NCBI RefSeq assembly: GCF_006517275.1
Contig: NZ_CP041191.1
Span: 4,769,001 to 4,833,000 of the forward strand
Source: Labrenzia sp. PHM005
GTDB lineage: Bacteria > Pseudomonadota > Alphaproteobacteria > Rhizobiales > Stappiaceae
Length of the DNA: 64,000 nucleotides
Direction of reading: 5' to 3'
Positions within the stretch are counted from its first letter, which is position 1. The number at the start of each line of letters is the position of its first letter. This document shows, piece after piece, positions 41,996 to 49,209 of the stretch. The position numbers and the translations under genes are program-made. The notes below the pieces were generated by a model that worked only from the letters and a program-made list of their open reading frames with translations, did no database searches and was not told where the DNA came from.

Positions 41996-42020
41996 AAGGG
42001 CCGGATCTTCCGGCCCTTTT
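41996..42020 (+). terminator. Rho-independent terminator of the TAXI-TRAP operon
   Basis: AAGGGCCGG-atctt-CCGGCCCTTTT: a 9-bp stem with a T4 tail, 15 bases after the universal stress protein stop codon. Confidence 0.9.
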
Positions 42021-42061
42021 GCTAAGTACTTGTTTAGCAACGGAAAATATTCTGCGCGGGC

Positions 42062-42559
42062 TTACGTATGCAGGCGCGGGTCGAGGGCAAAGCGCTCTTG
42101 GCGAACATCCTCAAAGTGGCCGGTTGCCCGGTCGGCATCGAACATCAAGTTCCAGCTATGCCGCGACACGGTTGAGGGAACCAGAGTAAACACGTGCTCC
42201 CTCAGAAGCTGATCCCCAAAAGCCTTCTGACCCGGACCATGACTTCCCGGGACCAGCCAATTGGGGTTCGGTATATCTCCCGGATAGACGACATGAACCT
42301 TGGTAAGGTCGATCACCCGTGCCGACGTCATGACATGGGGGGCCGTGTCCAAGACCTTGAAGCCCTTATGGACAGCAACTTCCATGATCGCCGTTGACGG
42401 ATCCACCGACGCGTAGACAGCCCGAATTCCTTTCGAGTTCCAGCGCCCGCCGACCCGGTAGGCGCCCTCACCTTTGTTCCAGCTGCGCGAATGCCGTTCC
42501 TGGTCCAACCGCCAGAACCGGAGTTCGCCGGATCCAAGCGGCGCTGGAAGTGGCGTCAC
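42062..42559 (-). CDS. RES-domain toxin
   Basis: A 165-residue RES-domain protein. The named residues are present: an early Arg in FWRLDQERHS, YRVGGRWNSKGIRAVYAS, and the glutamate in PSTAIMEVAVH. Characterised RES toxins (MbcT, Res) destroy cellular NAD+ by phosphorolysis or hydrolysis. It starts at a GTG that overlaps the antitoxin stop (GTGA), the normal antitoxin-first layout. The protein is intact, so the system is likely functional. Confidence 0.92.
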   Translation of the reverse strand: MTPLPAPLGSGELRFWRLDQERHSRSWNKGEGAYRVGGRWNSKGIRAVYASVDPSTAIMEVAVHKGFKVLDTAPHVMTSARVIDLTKVHVVYPGDIPNPNWLVPGSHGPGQKAFGDQLLREHVFTLVPSTVSRHSWNLMFDADRATGHFEDVRQERFALDPRLHT

Positions 42560-43062
42560 GTATAGACCCCATATTCCATACGCGTCAGATAGTTCCCGAC
42601 AGCTTCGGCGCCTGCGGCCGTTTCAAGAAGATCAATCGGCCTGCGGTTGTTGAGCCCGATCGCGGGCTCCAAGATCCACGCCTCAGCGGCTTCCTGGCTT
42701 CCCATGATGTCTGTTGCCTGCGCTATAATCCCGGCAAAGCGCCAGGCCCGGCTGCTCTGTTCCGTCGACAGCAGCTTTTGTTTTGTATCCGACTTCCGGC
42801 GTTGCAAGGTGCGGATACTGATACCGATCGCCTTGTTGAGCACATCGCCAGTCGACAAAACATGCACCCCTTCGACCAGGTGCAACAGTGATTTAGCGGG
42901 GAGGCCTTGAACGATGATGTCATGCGCATCCAGCGAATCGTTGACCGGACGTTTCATAATCTTGCGCCCGCCCAACAACCGGTAGGCGCGGGTTGCGTCA
43001 TTTTCCAGCAACACCGGCGCCTCTTGAGCGGTCATATCTCTTTTCTCGGCGACTGCAGTCAT
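42556..43062 (-). CDS. Xre/MbcA/ParS-type antitoxin of the RES system
   Basis: 168 residues. The N-terminal part holds a Xre-like DNA-binding region. The C-terminal toxin-binding domain (DUF2384-like) includes AWRFAGIIAQATDIMGSQEAAEAWILEPAIGLNNRRPIDLLETAAGAEAVGNYLTRMEYGVYT, whose end normally inserts into the RES active site. ATG 43062 is chosen because GGAGG lies 7 bases upstream. The typical length, the overlap with the RES gene and repeated motifs in the promoter all fit an autoregulated toxin-antitoxin operon. Confidence 0.9.
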   Translation of the reverse strand: MTAVAEKRDMTAQEAPVLLENDATRAYRLLGGRKIMKRPVNDSLDAHDIIVQGLPAKSLLHLVEGVHVLSTGDVLNKAIGISIRTLQRRKSDTKQKLLSTEQSSRAWRFAGIIAQATDIMGSQEAAEAWILEPAIGLNNRRPIDLLETAAGAEAVGNYLTRMEYGVYT

Positions 43063-43084
43063 GATGAAACCTCCGTGCGTCACA

Positions 43085-43114
43085 TGTCACTAAAAATATG
43101 ACACTTGTCGCTAA
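43085..43114 (-). promoter_or_regulatory. Candidate autoregulatory operator of the RES-Xre operon
   Basis: TGTCACTAA (43085-43093) and TGTCGCTAA (43106-43114) are near-identical direct repeats spaced 21 bases apart, two helical turns. An inverted TGACA lies between them. They sit 23-52 bases upstream of the antitoxin start. Confidence 0.5.
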
Positions 43115-43169
43115 TGTTTTCAAGATTGCCAGCATTCACCATAGGCACAGAGGATAAACAGCTTTCCTA

Positions 43170-43946
43170 TCAATTCATCTTCTTAAACTTCACATTTTGA
43201 ACGTTCAGCGGACCGACCGGGGTCATCAGGCTGGCTTTGTAGAGCAAAAGATACGGTTTTCCGGGAACTTCGGCCAGGTGGACTTCCATTGTTTTGTTGG
43301 CGGCAAGTTGCTGGATCGTCTTACGGTTTGGCCGGTGACCTGAAATTGGCCTGTAGCGGGCTTTGCACGCAAGCACGCCCCCGGAATACCGTTTGCCGCG
43401 ACCCGTCATCTGGTATTTTGCCTTGTAAGATAGAACGACATCATACCGGTCCCGTCCATCGTAAATCGCAACGGTGCGGTTGCAGCTATCCCGGTGAAGA
43501 CCTCTGGGAGCTGGAAACAGGACTGCGCTTAAAGGGTCGATAACGCCGCGCTTATGCGCTTCGGTCACCTTGACCCGTTCATTCATTCGGTCCTGCGCCG
43601 GATGAATTTGCCGCCCGGTTACGGAGCCCTTGGCCATGGTCATGGTGACTGTGTTCGGCTTGCCCTCTTCTTCCGCCTGCATAGTGAAGGAGGCAGGCAA
43701 GAGGCCAGCCGGAGAAACGGAACCGGTGGCGTGCACGCTGCCTGAGCCATCGGAGACGAAATTGCCGAAGGCTGCCATGTTGCCTTGGCCATGAAGGCGA
43801 TACGTCTTGTCATTCAAATCGACCGACAAGGCCCCCTCTCCGATCTTTAGGCCCGTCAGAGAAATATCGTATTTCACATAAAGACTGCTGGCTTGTGCAG
43901 GCATCGTCAGCAAACACACAGCGGCTGCAATTGTTTTCAGGCGCAT
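43170..43946 (-). CDS. DUF3108 domain-containing secreted protein
   Basis: 258 residues with a signal peptide ending MPAQASS. The start ATG 43946 is preceded by GGGGGAG. The body matches the DUF3108 layout: YVKYDISLTGLKIGEGALSVDL near the start, VIDPLSAVLFPAPRG and YDGRDRYDVVLSYK in the middle, and HLAEVPGKPYLLLYKASLMTPVGPL near the end. This predicts a periplasmic beta-rich protein. Function is unknown; members are widespread in proteobacteria and sometimes linked to envelope biogenesis. No operon partner is evident. Confidence 0.85.
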   Translation of the reverse strand: MRLKTIAAAVCLLTMPAQASSLYVKYDISLTGLKIGEGALSVDLNDKTYRLHGQGNMAAFGNFVSDGSGSVHATGSVSPAGLLPASFTMQAEEEGKPNTVTMTMAKGSVTGRQIHPAQDRMNERVKVTEAHKRGVIDPLSAVLFPAPRGLHRDSCNRTVAIYDGRDRYDVVLSYKAKYQMTGRGKRYSGGVLACKARYRPISGHRPNRKTIQQLAANKTMEVHLAEVPGKPYLLLYKASLMTPVGPLNVQNVKFKKMN

Positions 43947-44029
43947 CGGGCTCCCCCTTTTGTCTGGCGCTCTCTCAAATCTGAAGCAGACCATGCCAAG
44001 CAAATTGGGCACCAGTACGGAGAAGTTGT

Positions 44030-44161
44030 TCAGCTAACGTTCAGGTTCTGAAGCCGTTTTTGCAGTCCCGCCTGCAGCTCCTTGATATCCTTCTTGCTCT
44101 GCCAAACACAGTTTTCCAGTCCGGTCAGGACTTCGCCCAGCGTACGATCGGCTTTGCCCAA
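44030..44161 (-). CDS. Possible small helical protein or gene remnant
   Basis: A 43-codon frame from TTG 44161 to a TGA at 44030. The predicted peptide is strongly helical and amphipathic (GLENCVWQSKKDIKELQAGL). An in-frame stop lies just upstream (TAG AAT CTG), so it cannot be longer. GGAA lies about 8 bases before the TTG. It could be a short coiled-coil protein or a remnant of a larger gene; no family is recognised. The rest of the 361-base gap between the DUF3108 and yghU genes shows nothing else. Confidence 0.25.
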   Translation of the reverse strand: MGKADRTLGEVLTGLENCVWQSKKDIKELQAGLQKRLQNLNVS

Positions 44162-44307
44162 GGTACGATTTCCATGCAGATTCTAGGAAATGGCGTTGCA
44201 ATATGCCAAAACCGACCTATCTGATCGCAATAATGCGATGAATAATTCATGACGGCGGCGAATGTCCCGTCATGCGTAGGGCAAAACAGATCCGGAGTTG
44301 CTGACAA

Positions 44308-45180
44308 ATGAACGATACCCCCTCCTACACCCCGCCAAAAGTCTGGACCTGGGAACAGCCAAGCGGCGGTCAGTTTGCCAGCATCAACCGGCCGATTTCT
44401 GGTGCGACCCACGAAAAGGACCTTCCGGTCGGCAAACACCCATTGCAGCTCTATTCCCTGGCTACGCCGAACGGCGTCAAGGTCACCTTGATGCTGGAAG
44501 AATTGCTGGCCTTGGGCCACAAAGGGGCGGACTATGACGCCTGGCTGATCAAGATCGGTGATGGCGATCAGTTTGGTAGCGGTTTTGTCGGCGCCAACCC
44601 GAATTCAAAGATCCCGGCTCTGGTCGATCACAGCACAGCGACCCCGACCCGCGTTTTCGAATCGGCGTCGATCCTGATGTATCTGGCCGAAAAATTCGGC
44701 GAGTTCCTGCCCGCCGAGGGCCCGGAACGCACGGAGACCTTGAACTGGCTATTCTGGCAGATGGGCTCTGCGCCCTATCTCGGCGGCGGCTTCGGCCATT
44801 TTTACGCCTACGCGCCGGAGAAATTCCAATACCCGATCGACCGTTTTTCTATGGAAACCAAACGCCAGCTGGATGTGCTCGACAAAGCGCTTGCCGAGCG
44901 TCCATTTATCGCCGGTGAAAACTACTCCATCGCCGATATGGCGATCTGGCCGTGGTACGGCGGCTTGGTCCTTGGGCGGCTCTACAACGCAGCCGAATTC
45001 CTATCGGTGCATGAGTACAAGAACCTCGTTGCCTGGGCCGAGAAAATTGACGCCCGCCCGGCGGCCGTCCGCGGCCGCATGGTCAACAAGACCTGGGGCG
45101 AAGACTATGAGCAACTGGATGAACGCCATGATGCTGCCGACATCGACGCCAAGTTGGCGTTGAAAGACGCTGCCGAATAA
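44308..45180 (+). CDS. yghU: Glutathione S-transferase family disulfide-bond oxidoreductase (YghU-like)
   Basis: A 290-residue Nu-class GST. The long N-terminal extension (PPKVWTWEQPSGGQFASINRPISGATHEKDLPVGKHPLQLYSLATPNGVKV) is specific to YghU-type enzymes, which reduce disulfides with two bound glutathiones rather than conjugating. NPNSKIPALVDHS and ESASILMYLAEKFGE form the glutathione-binding part, and an all-helical domain follows (AERPFIAGENYSIADMAIWPWYGG). It acts in the cytoplasm. It is a single-gene unit with its own terminator. Confidence 0.93.
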   Translation: MNDTPSYTPPKVWTWEQPSGGQFASINRPISGATHEKDLPVGKHPLQLYSLATPNGVKVTLMLEELLALGHKGADYDAWLIKIGDGDQFGSGFVGANPNSKIPALVDHSTATPTRVFESASILMYLAEKFGEFLPAEGPERTETLNWLFWQMGSAPYLGGGFGHFYAYAPEKFQYPIDRFSMETKRQLDVLDKALAERPFIAGENYSIADMAIWPWYGGLVLGRLYNAAEFLSVHEYKNLVAWAEKIDARPAAVRGRMVNKTWGEDYEQLDERHDAADIDAKLALKDAAE

Positions 45181-45210
45181 CCGGCATTTGTTGAATGGTT
45201 CAAGAACTGG

Positions 45211-45237
45211 AAAGGCGGCCCAACAAGCCGCCTTTTT
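45211..45237 (+). terminator. Rho-independent terminator after yghU
   Basis: AAAGGCGGC-ccaacaa-GCCGCCTTTTTG: a 9-bp stem and a T5 tail, 30 bases after the yghU stop codon. Confidence 0.9.
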
Positions 45238-45285
45238 GCTTTCGGGGTCGGGAGGTTACGACGCGATTCCTCAGCCTCCTCTACT

Positions 45286-45588
45286 TCACAAAACTTCTTC
45301 CAATCCTGCATATAGGTGAGCTTGTAAGGTCGAGCCGGTCTGACGCAGCTTAACAAGCGGTGCAAACTCGTCGGAATTCCAAAAAGCCAAGGCAGCGTCC
45401 CGGCTTGGAAACCGAATAACAAATGCTGCATCAGGTGTGGTTTCATCGCCTTCAAGCACTTCTGGTTCGCCGCCTTTTACAAGGAACTCGCCGCCATTGG
45501 CTTCGATCAATGCCGGAACTTTAGCGAAATACTCCTCCATCCAGTCACGATTGTGAATGGCCATCCTGCCAACAATAAATGCGGTCAT
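45286..45588 (-). CDS. DUF1330 family protein
   Basis: A 100-residue dimeric ferredoxin-like (EthD/antibiotic-monooxygenase-related) protein: AFIVGRMAIHNRDWMEEYFAKVPALIEANGGEFLVKGG followed by VIRFPSRDAALAFWNSDEFAPLVKLRQ, which is diagnostic for DUF1330. No enzymatic role is established. TGGAG precedes the ATG by about 9 bases, and a 20-bp near-palindrome lies 37 bases upstream of the start. Confidence 0.92.
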   Translation of the reverse strand: MTAFIVGRMAIHNRDWMEEYFAKVPALIEANGGEFLVKGGEPEVLEGDETTPDAAFVIRFPSRDAALAFWNSDEFAPLVKLRQTGSTLQAHLYAGLEEVL

Positions 45589-45624
45589 TTGCTTGGCTCC
45601 AAATCAATTAAACAAGGCGTCACA

Positions 45625-45644
45625 ATAGTTTCATCTGATACTAT
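45625..45644. promoter_or_regulatory. Palindromic operator candidate upstream of the DUF1330 gene
   Basis: ATAGTTTCATCTGATACTAT: arms ATAGTtTCA/TGAtACTAT with one mismatch. Such 20-bp AT-rich dyads are typical of winged-helix (HxlR or MarR type) repressors. No such regulator is adjacent. Confidence 0.5.
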
Positions 45645-45649
45645 CATAG

Positions 45650-45715
45650 TTGACCTGTGGCTGATGGGGCCACGTGCACTGACTGAAACTCACCGGCCTC
45701 GTGCCGGTTTTTTTT
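45650..45715 (+). ncRNA. Candidate small RNA ending in a Rho-independent terminator
   Basis: A hairpin GTGGC-tgatggg-GCCAC (about 45657-45673) is followed by ACCGGC-ctcgt-GCCGGT plus a run of eight T (to 45715). The terminator reads rightward, but both flanking genes read leftward and yghU has its own terminator, so an independent short transcript is plausible. The 5' end is a guess. Confidence 0.35.
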
Positions 45716-45725
45716 CAACTTCCCC

Positions 45726-46712
45726 TCAACCGCTCCGCTTGCGGCGCTGGGTTGGGGTTTCGCCGTATTGGGCTTTGTAGGCTTGAGAAAAAGAAGCCGC
45801 GGTCGAAAATCCGCAGGAAAGTGCGATCTCGATTTGCGGCATGCGTGTGTCAACGACCAGCGTGTGCGCTTTCTTCAAGCGGATCTTTTTGTAAAGCTTT
45901 GCCGGGGTCGTGTTGAAGTAGACCGTGAACAGCCGTTCCAAATGCCGTGTTGAGAGGCCCACTTCCTTGGCCAGATTTCCTAAGCGCAACGGCTGCTCGA
46001 TGTTGGTTTCCATCAGCCGGAGCGAGTTTTGCAGCCGTTTCTCGAAATAGTTGGGGTTGTAACTGCTCCCCTTTGGCTGGTCTTTTGAAAACCCCCGGAC
46101 CTCATCAAGGACCAGCAGGCTGGCGATTTCAGCGCACTCTCTTCGGCCAAGCTGGTCTGCCAAGACCCCGATCATGGCTTCGAGTGTATGACCATGGCCG
46201 GCACAGGTGAGCACGCTGCCATTCAATTCCGCAAGCTGATCGGTCAGCATCGGATAAGAGCCGATTTCGCGCAGCAACGACACGTCACGCCAATGCGCTG
46301 TTGTGGGGTCGCTGAGATTCTTGACTGCTCTGACGTATTCTCGAGACGCATCTGAGAGCAGAACAACGCGCCGCTGCAGCTTTTGCATTGCGCGCAAACG
46401 GGCAATCCAAGCCTGGGGCGAACTTGACCGGCCAGCAACAACAATCAGACAATCGCGCAAATACTGGTCGCTGATCGCCGGGTCTGCCCGGGCCATCAGT
46501 CCGGAACTGCTGCTCACCAGCCCCGGCTCATCAGACGTGATTTGCCAGGAAAACCGGTCAGAGTTCAGTACGTCGTTGGCCGTGCGCAAAACTGTTATGA
46601 CAGCTGAAAGTTCAAGATCCAAAAACCCAGGTTGAACAAAAATCTCAAAGACGAATGTCTTGGTGTCCTCGTTGTCTGCGTGTTTCGACGGAACTTCGGC
46701 TTGATCATTCAT
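45726..46712 (-). CDS. GlxA-family AraC-type transcriptional regulator
   Basis: 328 residues. The N-terminal DJ-1/PfpI-like amidase fold (about 18-205) contains FEIFVQPGFLDLELSAVITVLRTAN and a modified nucleophile region, TCAGHGHTLEAMIG. The C-terminal AraC double helix-turn-helix (about 225-325) contains RLGNLAKEVGLSTRHLERLFTVYFNTTPAKLYKKIRL and IALSCGFSTAASFSQAYKAQYGETPTQRR. Relatives control carnitine, glycine-betaine and arginine catabolism. No catabolic operon is adjacent, so its targets are unknown. Confidence 0.92.
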   Translation of the reverse strand: MNDQAEVPSKHADNEDTKTFVFEIFVQPGFLDLELSAVITVLRTANDVLNSDRFSWQITSDEPGLVSSSSGLMARADPAISDQYLRDCLIVVAGRSSSPQAWIARLRAMQKLQRRVVLLSDASREYVRAVKNLSDPTTAHWRDVSLLREIGSYPMLTDQLAELNGSVLTCAGHGHTLEAMIGVLADQLGRRECAEIASLLVLDEVRGFSKDQPKGSSYNPNYFEKRLQNSLRLMETNIEQPLRLGNLAKEVGLSTRHLERLFTVYFNTTPAKLYKKIRLKKAHTLVVDTRMPQIEIALSCGFSTAASFSQAYKAQYGETPTQRRKRSG

Positions 46713-46820
46713 GGAAATTACGCTTGTCGCCCGCCGGTCTTTTTCAAAAACCTGGATCCCTCATTGCCAGGAATTAAACCGGTCTAGCTCAAATCAATTC
46801 CGAACACCAAGAAGTTTCCG

Positions 46821-47477
46821 CTATTCGGCAACCTGTTTGAGGCTGGCCATCAGGTGATGGAATTTTTCGCCCTGAACCGCCACATGGGCCCGGATCACGT
46901 CGGCGGCCTTGGCGCCATCACCCTCTTCCAGCGCGGCAACAACCATTTTGTGTTCCGACATTGACTGCTTCAAACGCCCTCGCAAGCGCAGCTGAACCCT
47001 TCGGAATGGCTGCAGCCTCCGGTAAAGCCGGAGACACTCTTGTTCTAAAAAACTATTTCCGGATTGGCGATAGAGCATCGCATGGAACCCCGCATTTTCC
47101 TGGTAGTAGCCATCATAGTCCTGCGCTGCGACGGCCTCTTCACAGCGGGCGTTTGCCGCATGGAGTTCGGCGAGTGCTTCATCGGTGATCCGAGTGGCAG
47201 CAAGGCGCGCGCTGGCCGCTTCCAGCTCAGCCATCACTTCGAACATTTCAAGGAGTTCTACCGGCCCCGGCTGGCGGACAAAAACCCCGCGGCGCGGGAT
47301 CTGCTCGACCAAGCCTGACAAGGACAGCCGCTGAAGGGCTTCCCGGATTGGGGTCCTAGATACTTCGAATTTTTCAGCCAGTTGAACTTCATCCAACCGC
47401 GCACCGTCTTTGTAATGCCCTTGAAAAATTAGGCTTTCCAGTTCGTCGGCAATCAGTTCGGCGCGTTTTCGTTCCAT
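46821..47477 (-). CDS. GntR/FCD-family regulator of malonate catabolism
   Basis: 218 residues: a winged helix-turn-helix (about 8-70: VQLAEKFEVSRTPIREALQRLSLSGLVEQIPRRGVFV) and an FCD ligand domain (about 78-205) with metal-site-like histidines in the conserved segments. It is divergent from a TRAP-malonyl-CoA operon, the arrangement of MatR (R. leguminosarum) and GtrA (S. meliloti). The site TCTTGTATACA in the shared promoter region matches the published MatR operator core as I recall it. It is expected to repress or activate the mat genes in response to malonate. Confidence 0.9.
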   Translation of the reverse strand: MERKRAELIADELESLIFQGHYKDGARLDEVQLAEKFEVSRTPIREALQRLSLSGLVEQIPRRGVFVRQPGPVELLEMFEVMAELEAASARLAATRITDEALAELHAANARCEEAVAAQDYDGYYQENAGFHAMLYRQSGNSFLEQECLRLYRRLQPFRRVQLRLRGRLKQSMSEHKMVVAALEEGDGAKAADVIRAHVAVQGEKFHHLMASLKQVAE

Positions 47478-47521
47478 TCTTTGCAGGTATCACACATCTA
47501 ACAGAAACACAATTATTTCAT

Positions 47522-47535
47522 TCTTGTATACAAAA
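47522..47535. promoter_or_regulatory. MatR-type operator
   Basis: TCTTGTATACAAAA, centred on the palindrome TTGTATACAA, lies in the regulator-matP divergent gap. It closely resembles the MatR site TCTTGTATACACGA of Rhizobium. Confidence 0.7.
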
Positions 47536-47611
47536 AGTTTGACGAAAAATACATTCGATGCAAACATGTCTGCCGAGCGCACCTCACTCAGCGCTCCTTG
47601 GGAGGAAAACA

Positions 47612-48598
47612 ATGAACATCAAACTGACGACCACGGCTGCTGCAGCCGCTTTGCTCGGCAGCGCCTTTACCGCCAATGCAACTGAACTCCGCCTGTCTCA
47701 CCAATGGTCCACCAGCGATGTCCGCCACAAGGTGGCTGAAATCGTCGCCAATGAGGTGGCCGCGGCAGACGTGGATCTGGAAATCAAGATTTTCCCGTCA
47801 AAATCGCTGTTTAAACCACGGGAACAGTACAAACCTTTGAGCCGTGGCCAGCTGGATATGACCGTGTTTCCGCTGAGCTATGCTGGTGGTCAGCAACCGG
47901 CCTATAACCTCACCTTGATGCCGGGTCTGGTGAAGAACCACGATCACGCTGCCCGCCTCAATGAGAGCCCGTTTATGGGCAAAATCGAAGAAATCATGGC
48001 CGGCGATGATGTCATGGTTCTGGTGCACGGCTATCTGGCAGGCGGTTTTGTCGGCAAGGACAAATGCATTACCGCACCGGAAGACGTGAAAGGCCAGCAG
48101 ACCCGTGCGGCTGGAAAGGCCTTTGAACAGATGCTCGCAGGCGCTGGTGCGTCGATTGCATCCATGGCTTCGTCTGAAATCTACAATGCGATGCAGACCG
48201 GCGTTTTGACTGCCGCCAACACCTCGTCCTCGTCATTCGTCAGCTACCGGATCTACGAGCAGGTCAAATGCTACACACCAGCCAGCGACTTTGCGCTCTG
48301 GTTCATGTACCAGCCACTGTTGATGAACAAGTCCACCTATGAGGGCTTGACCGATGCCCAGAAGGCAGCTCTTGAAGCAGGCGCTGCCAAGGCCGAAGCT
48401 TTCTATCTGGAAGAAGCGAAAAAACAGGATGCAGCTTCTGCAGACGTCTTTGCCGAAAACGGTGTCGAGATTGCTCAAATGAGCCAAGAAGAGTTTGATG
48501 CCTGGCGCGCGCTCGCTCAGGAAACGTCCTACAAGGCCTTCATCGAACAAACACCGGGCGGCCAAGAGTTGCTCGACATGGCCCTGTCGGTAGACTGA
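47612..48598 (+). CDS. TRAP transporter solute-binding protein, malonate-type (MatP-like)
   Basis: A periplasmic receptor of 328 residues. A signal peptide ending TANATELR is followed by the DctP fold: LRLSHQWSTSDVRHKVAEIVANEV, KIFPSKSLFKPREQYKPLSRGQLDMTVFPLSYAG, the ligand-arginine motif VKGQQTRAAGK, and NAMQTGVLTAANTSSSSFVSYRIYEQ. GGAGG precedes the ATG by 7 bases. The operon context (malonyl-CoA decarboxylase and synthetase downstream, MatR-type regulator upstream) points to malonate or methylmalonate as ligand. Confidence 0.9.
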   Translation: MNIKLTTTAAAAALLGSAFTANATELRLSHQWSTSDVRHKVAEIVANEVAAADVDLEIKIFPSKSLFKPREQYKPLSRGQLDMTVFPLSYAGGQQPAYNLTLMPGLVKNHDHAARLNESPFMGKIEEIMAGDDVMVLVHGYLAGGFVGKDKCITAPEDVKGQQTRAAGKAFEQMLAGAGASIASMASSEIYNAMQTGVLTAANTSSSSFVSYRIYEQVKCYTPASDFALWFMYQPLLMNKSTYEGLTDAQKAALEAGAAKAEAFYLEEAKKQDAASADVFAENGVEIAQMSQEEFDAWRALAQETSYKAFIEQTPGGQELLDMALSVD

Positions 48599-48608
48599 GG
48601 ACCAAAGA

Positions 48609-48630
48609 GGGGCGGCTCCCACCGCCCCTT
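48609..48630 (+). terminator. Hairpin after the malonate binding-protein gene
   Basis: GGGGCGG-ctccca-CCGCCCC followed by TT, 10 bases after the stop and inside the operon. It probably stabilises the upstream message or partially attenuates transcription. Confidence 0.65.
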
Positions 48631-48660
48631 CAAATTCGAAGTTCTTGATAGGAGAACCCG

Positions 48661-49209
48661 ATGGCGGGTCACAGTTCGGCTGTCGCAGCGCACGCCGGTA
48701 ACAATCCCTTTTTGCGTCTTGTCGCCGCAATTTCGACATTGGCCGGCTGGTGCTCTGCGGCCATGATCGTGGCCGCAGTCGCGATCACATGCCAGATGAT
48801 CTTCGTGCGGTTTGTCCTCAACGGGTCAACCGTTTGGCAGACCGAGGCGGTCATCTATCTGGTGATCGCAGCAACCTTGATTGGCCTACCCTACGTTCAG
48901 CGCTTGCGCGGACATGTCAACGTCGACCTGGTGCCTTTGGCGCTAAAACCGCGTCCGCGTTTTTTTCTAGCCATCCTCACGTCTACGCTGTCGATCACCA
49001 TCGTTGGTGTCATGTTCTACTACGGCTTTGACTACTGGCATTTTGCCTGGGAACGCGGATGGCGTTCCGACACCGTATGGGGCGTGCGGCTTTGGATCCC
49101 TTACCTCTCACTTCCCATCGGCTTCGGTCTTCTACTCTTGCAATTGATTGCCGACCTGGTCGCCGTTTTGACCGGCATTGACCGGCCTTTTGGTCTGGAG
49201 GACGCCTGA
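48661..49209 (+). CDS. TRAP transporter small permease, malonate operon (MatQ-like)
   Basis: A 182-residue four-helix membrane protein of the DctQ family (hydrophobic segments at about 25-50, 60-80, 100-125, 140-165), with VRFVLNGSTVWQTEAVIYLVIAATLIGLPYVQRLRGHVNVD. It overlaps the large permease gene by one base and completes the MatPQM-type tripartite importer. A ribosome site (GATAGGAGAACCC) directly precedes the ATG. Confidence 0.92.
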   Translation: MAGHSSAVAAHAGNNPFLRLVAAISTLAGWCSAAMIVAAVAITCQMIFVRFVLNGSTVWQTEAVIYLVIAATLIGLPYVQRLRGHVNVDLVPLALKPRPRFFLAILTSTLSITIVGVMFYYGFDYWHFAWERGWRSDTVWGVRLWIPYLSLPIGFGLLLLQLIADLVAVLTGIDRPFGLEDA

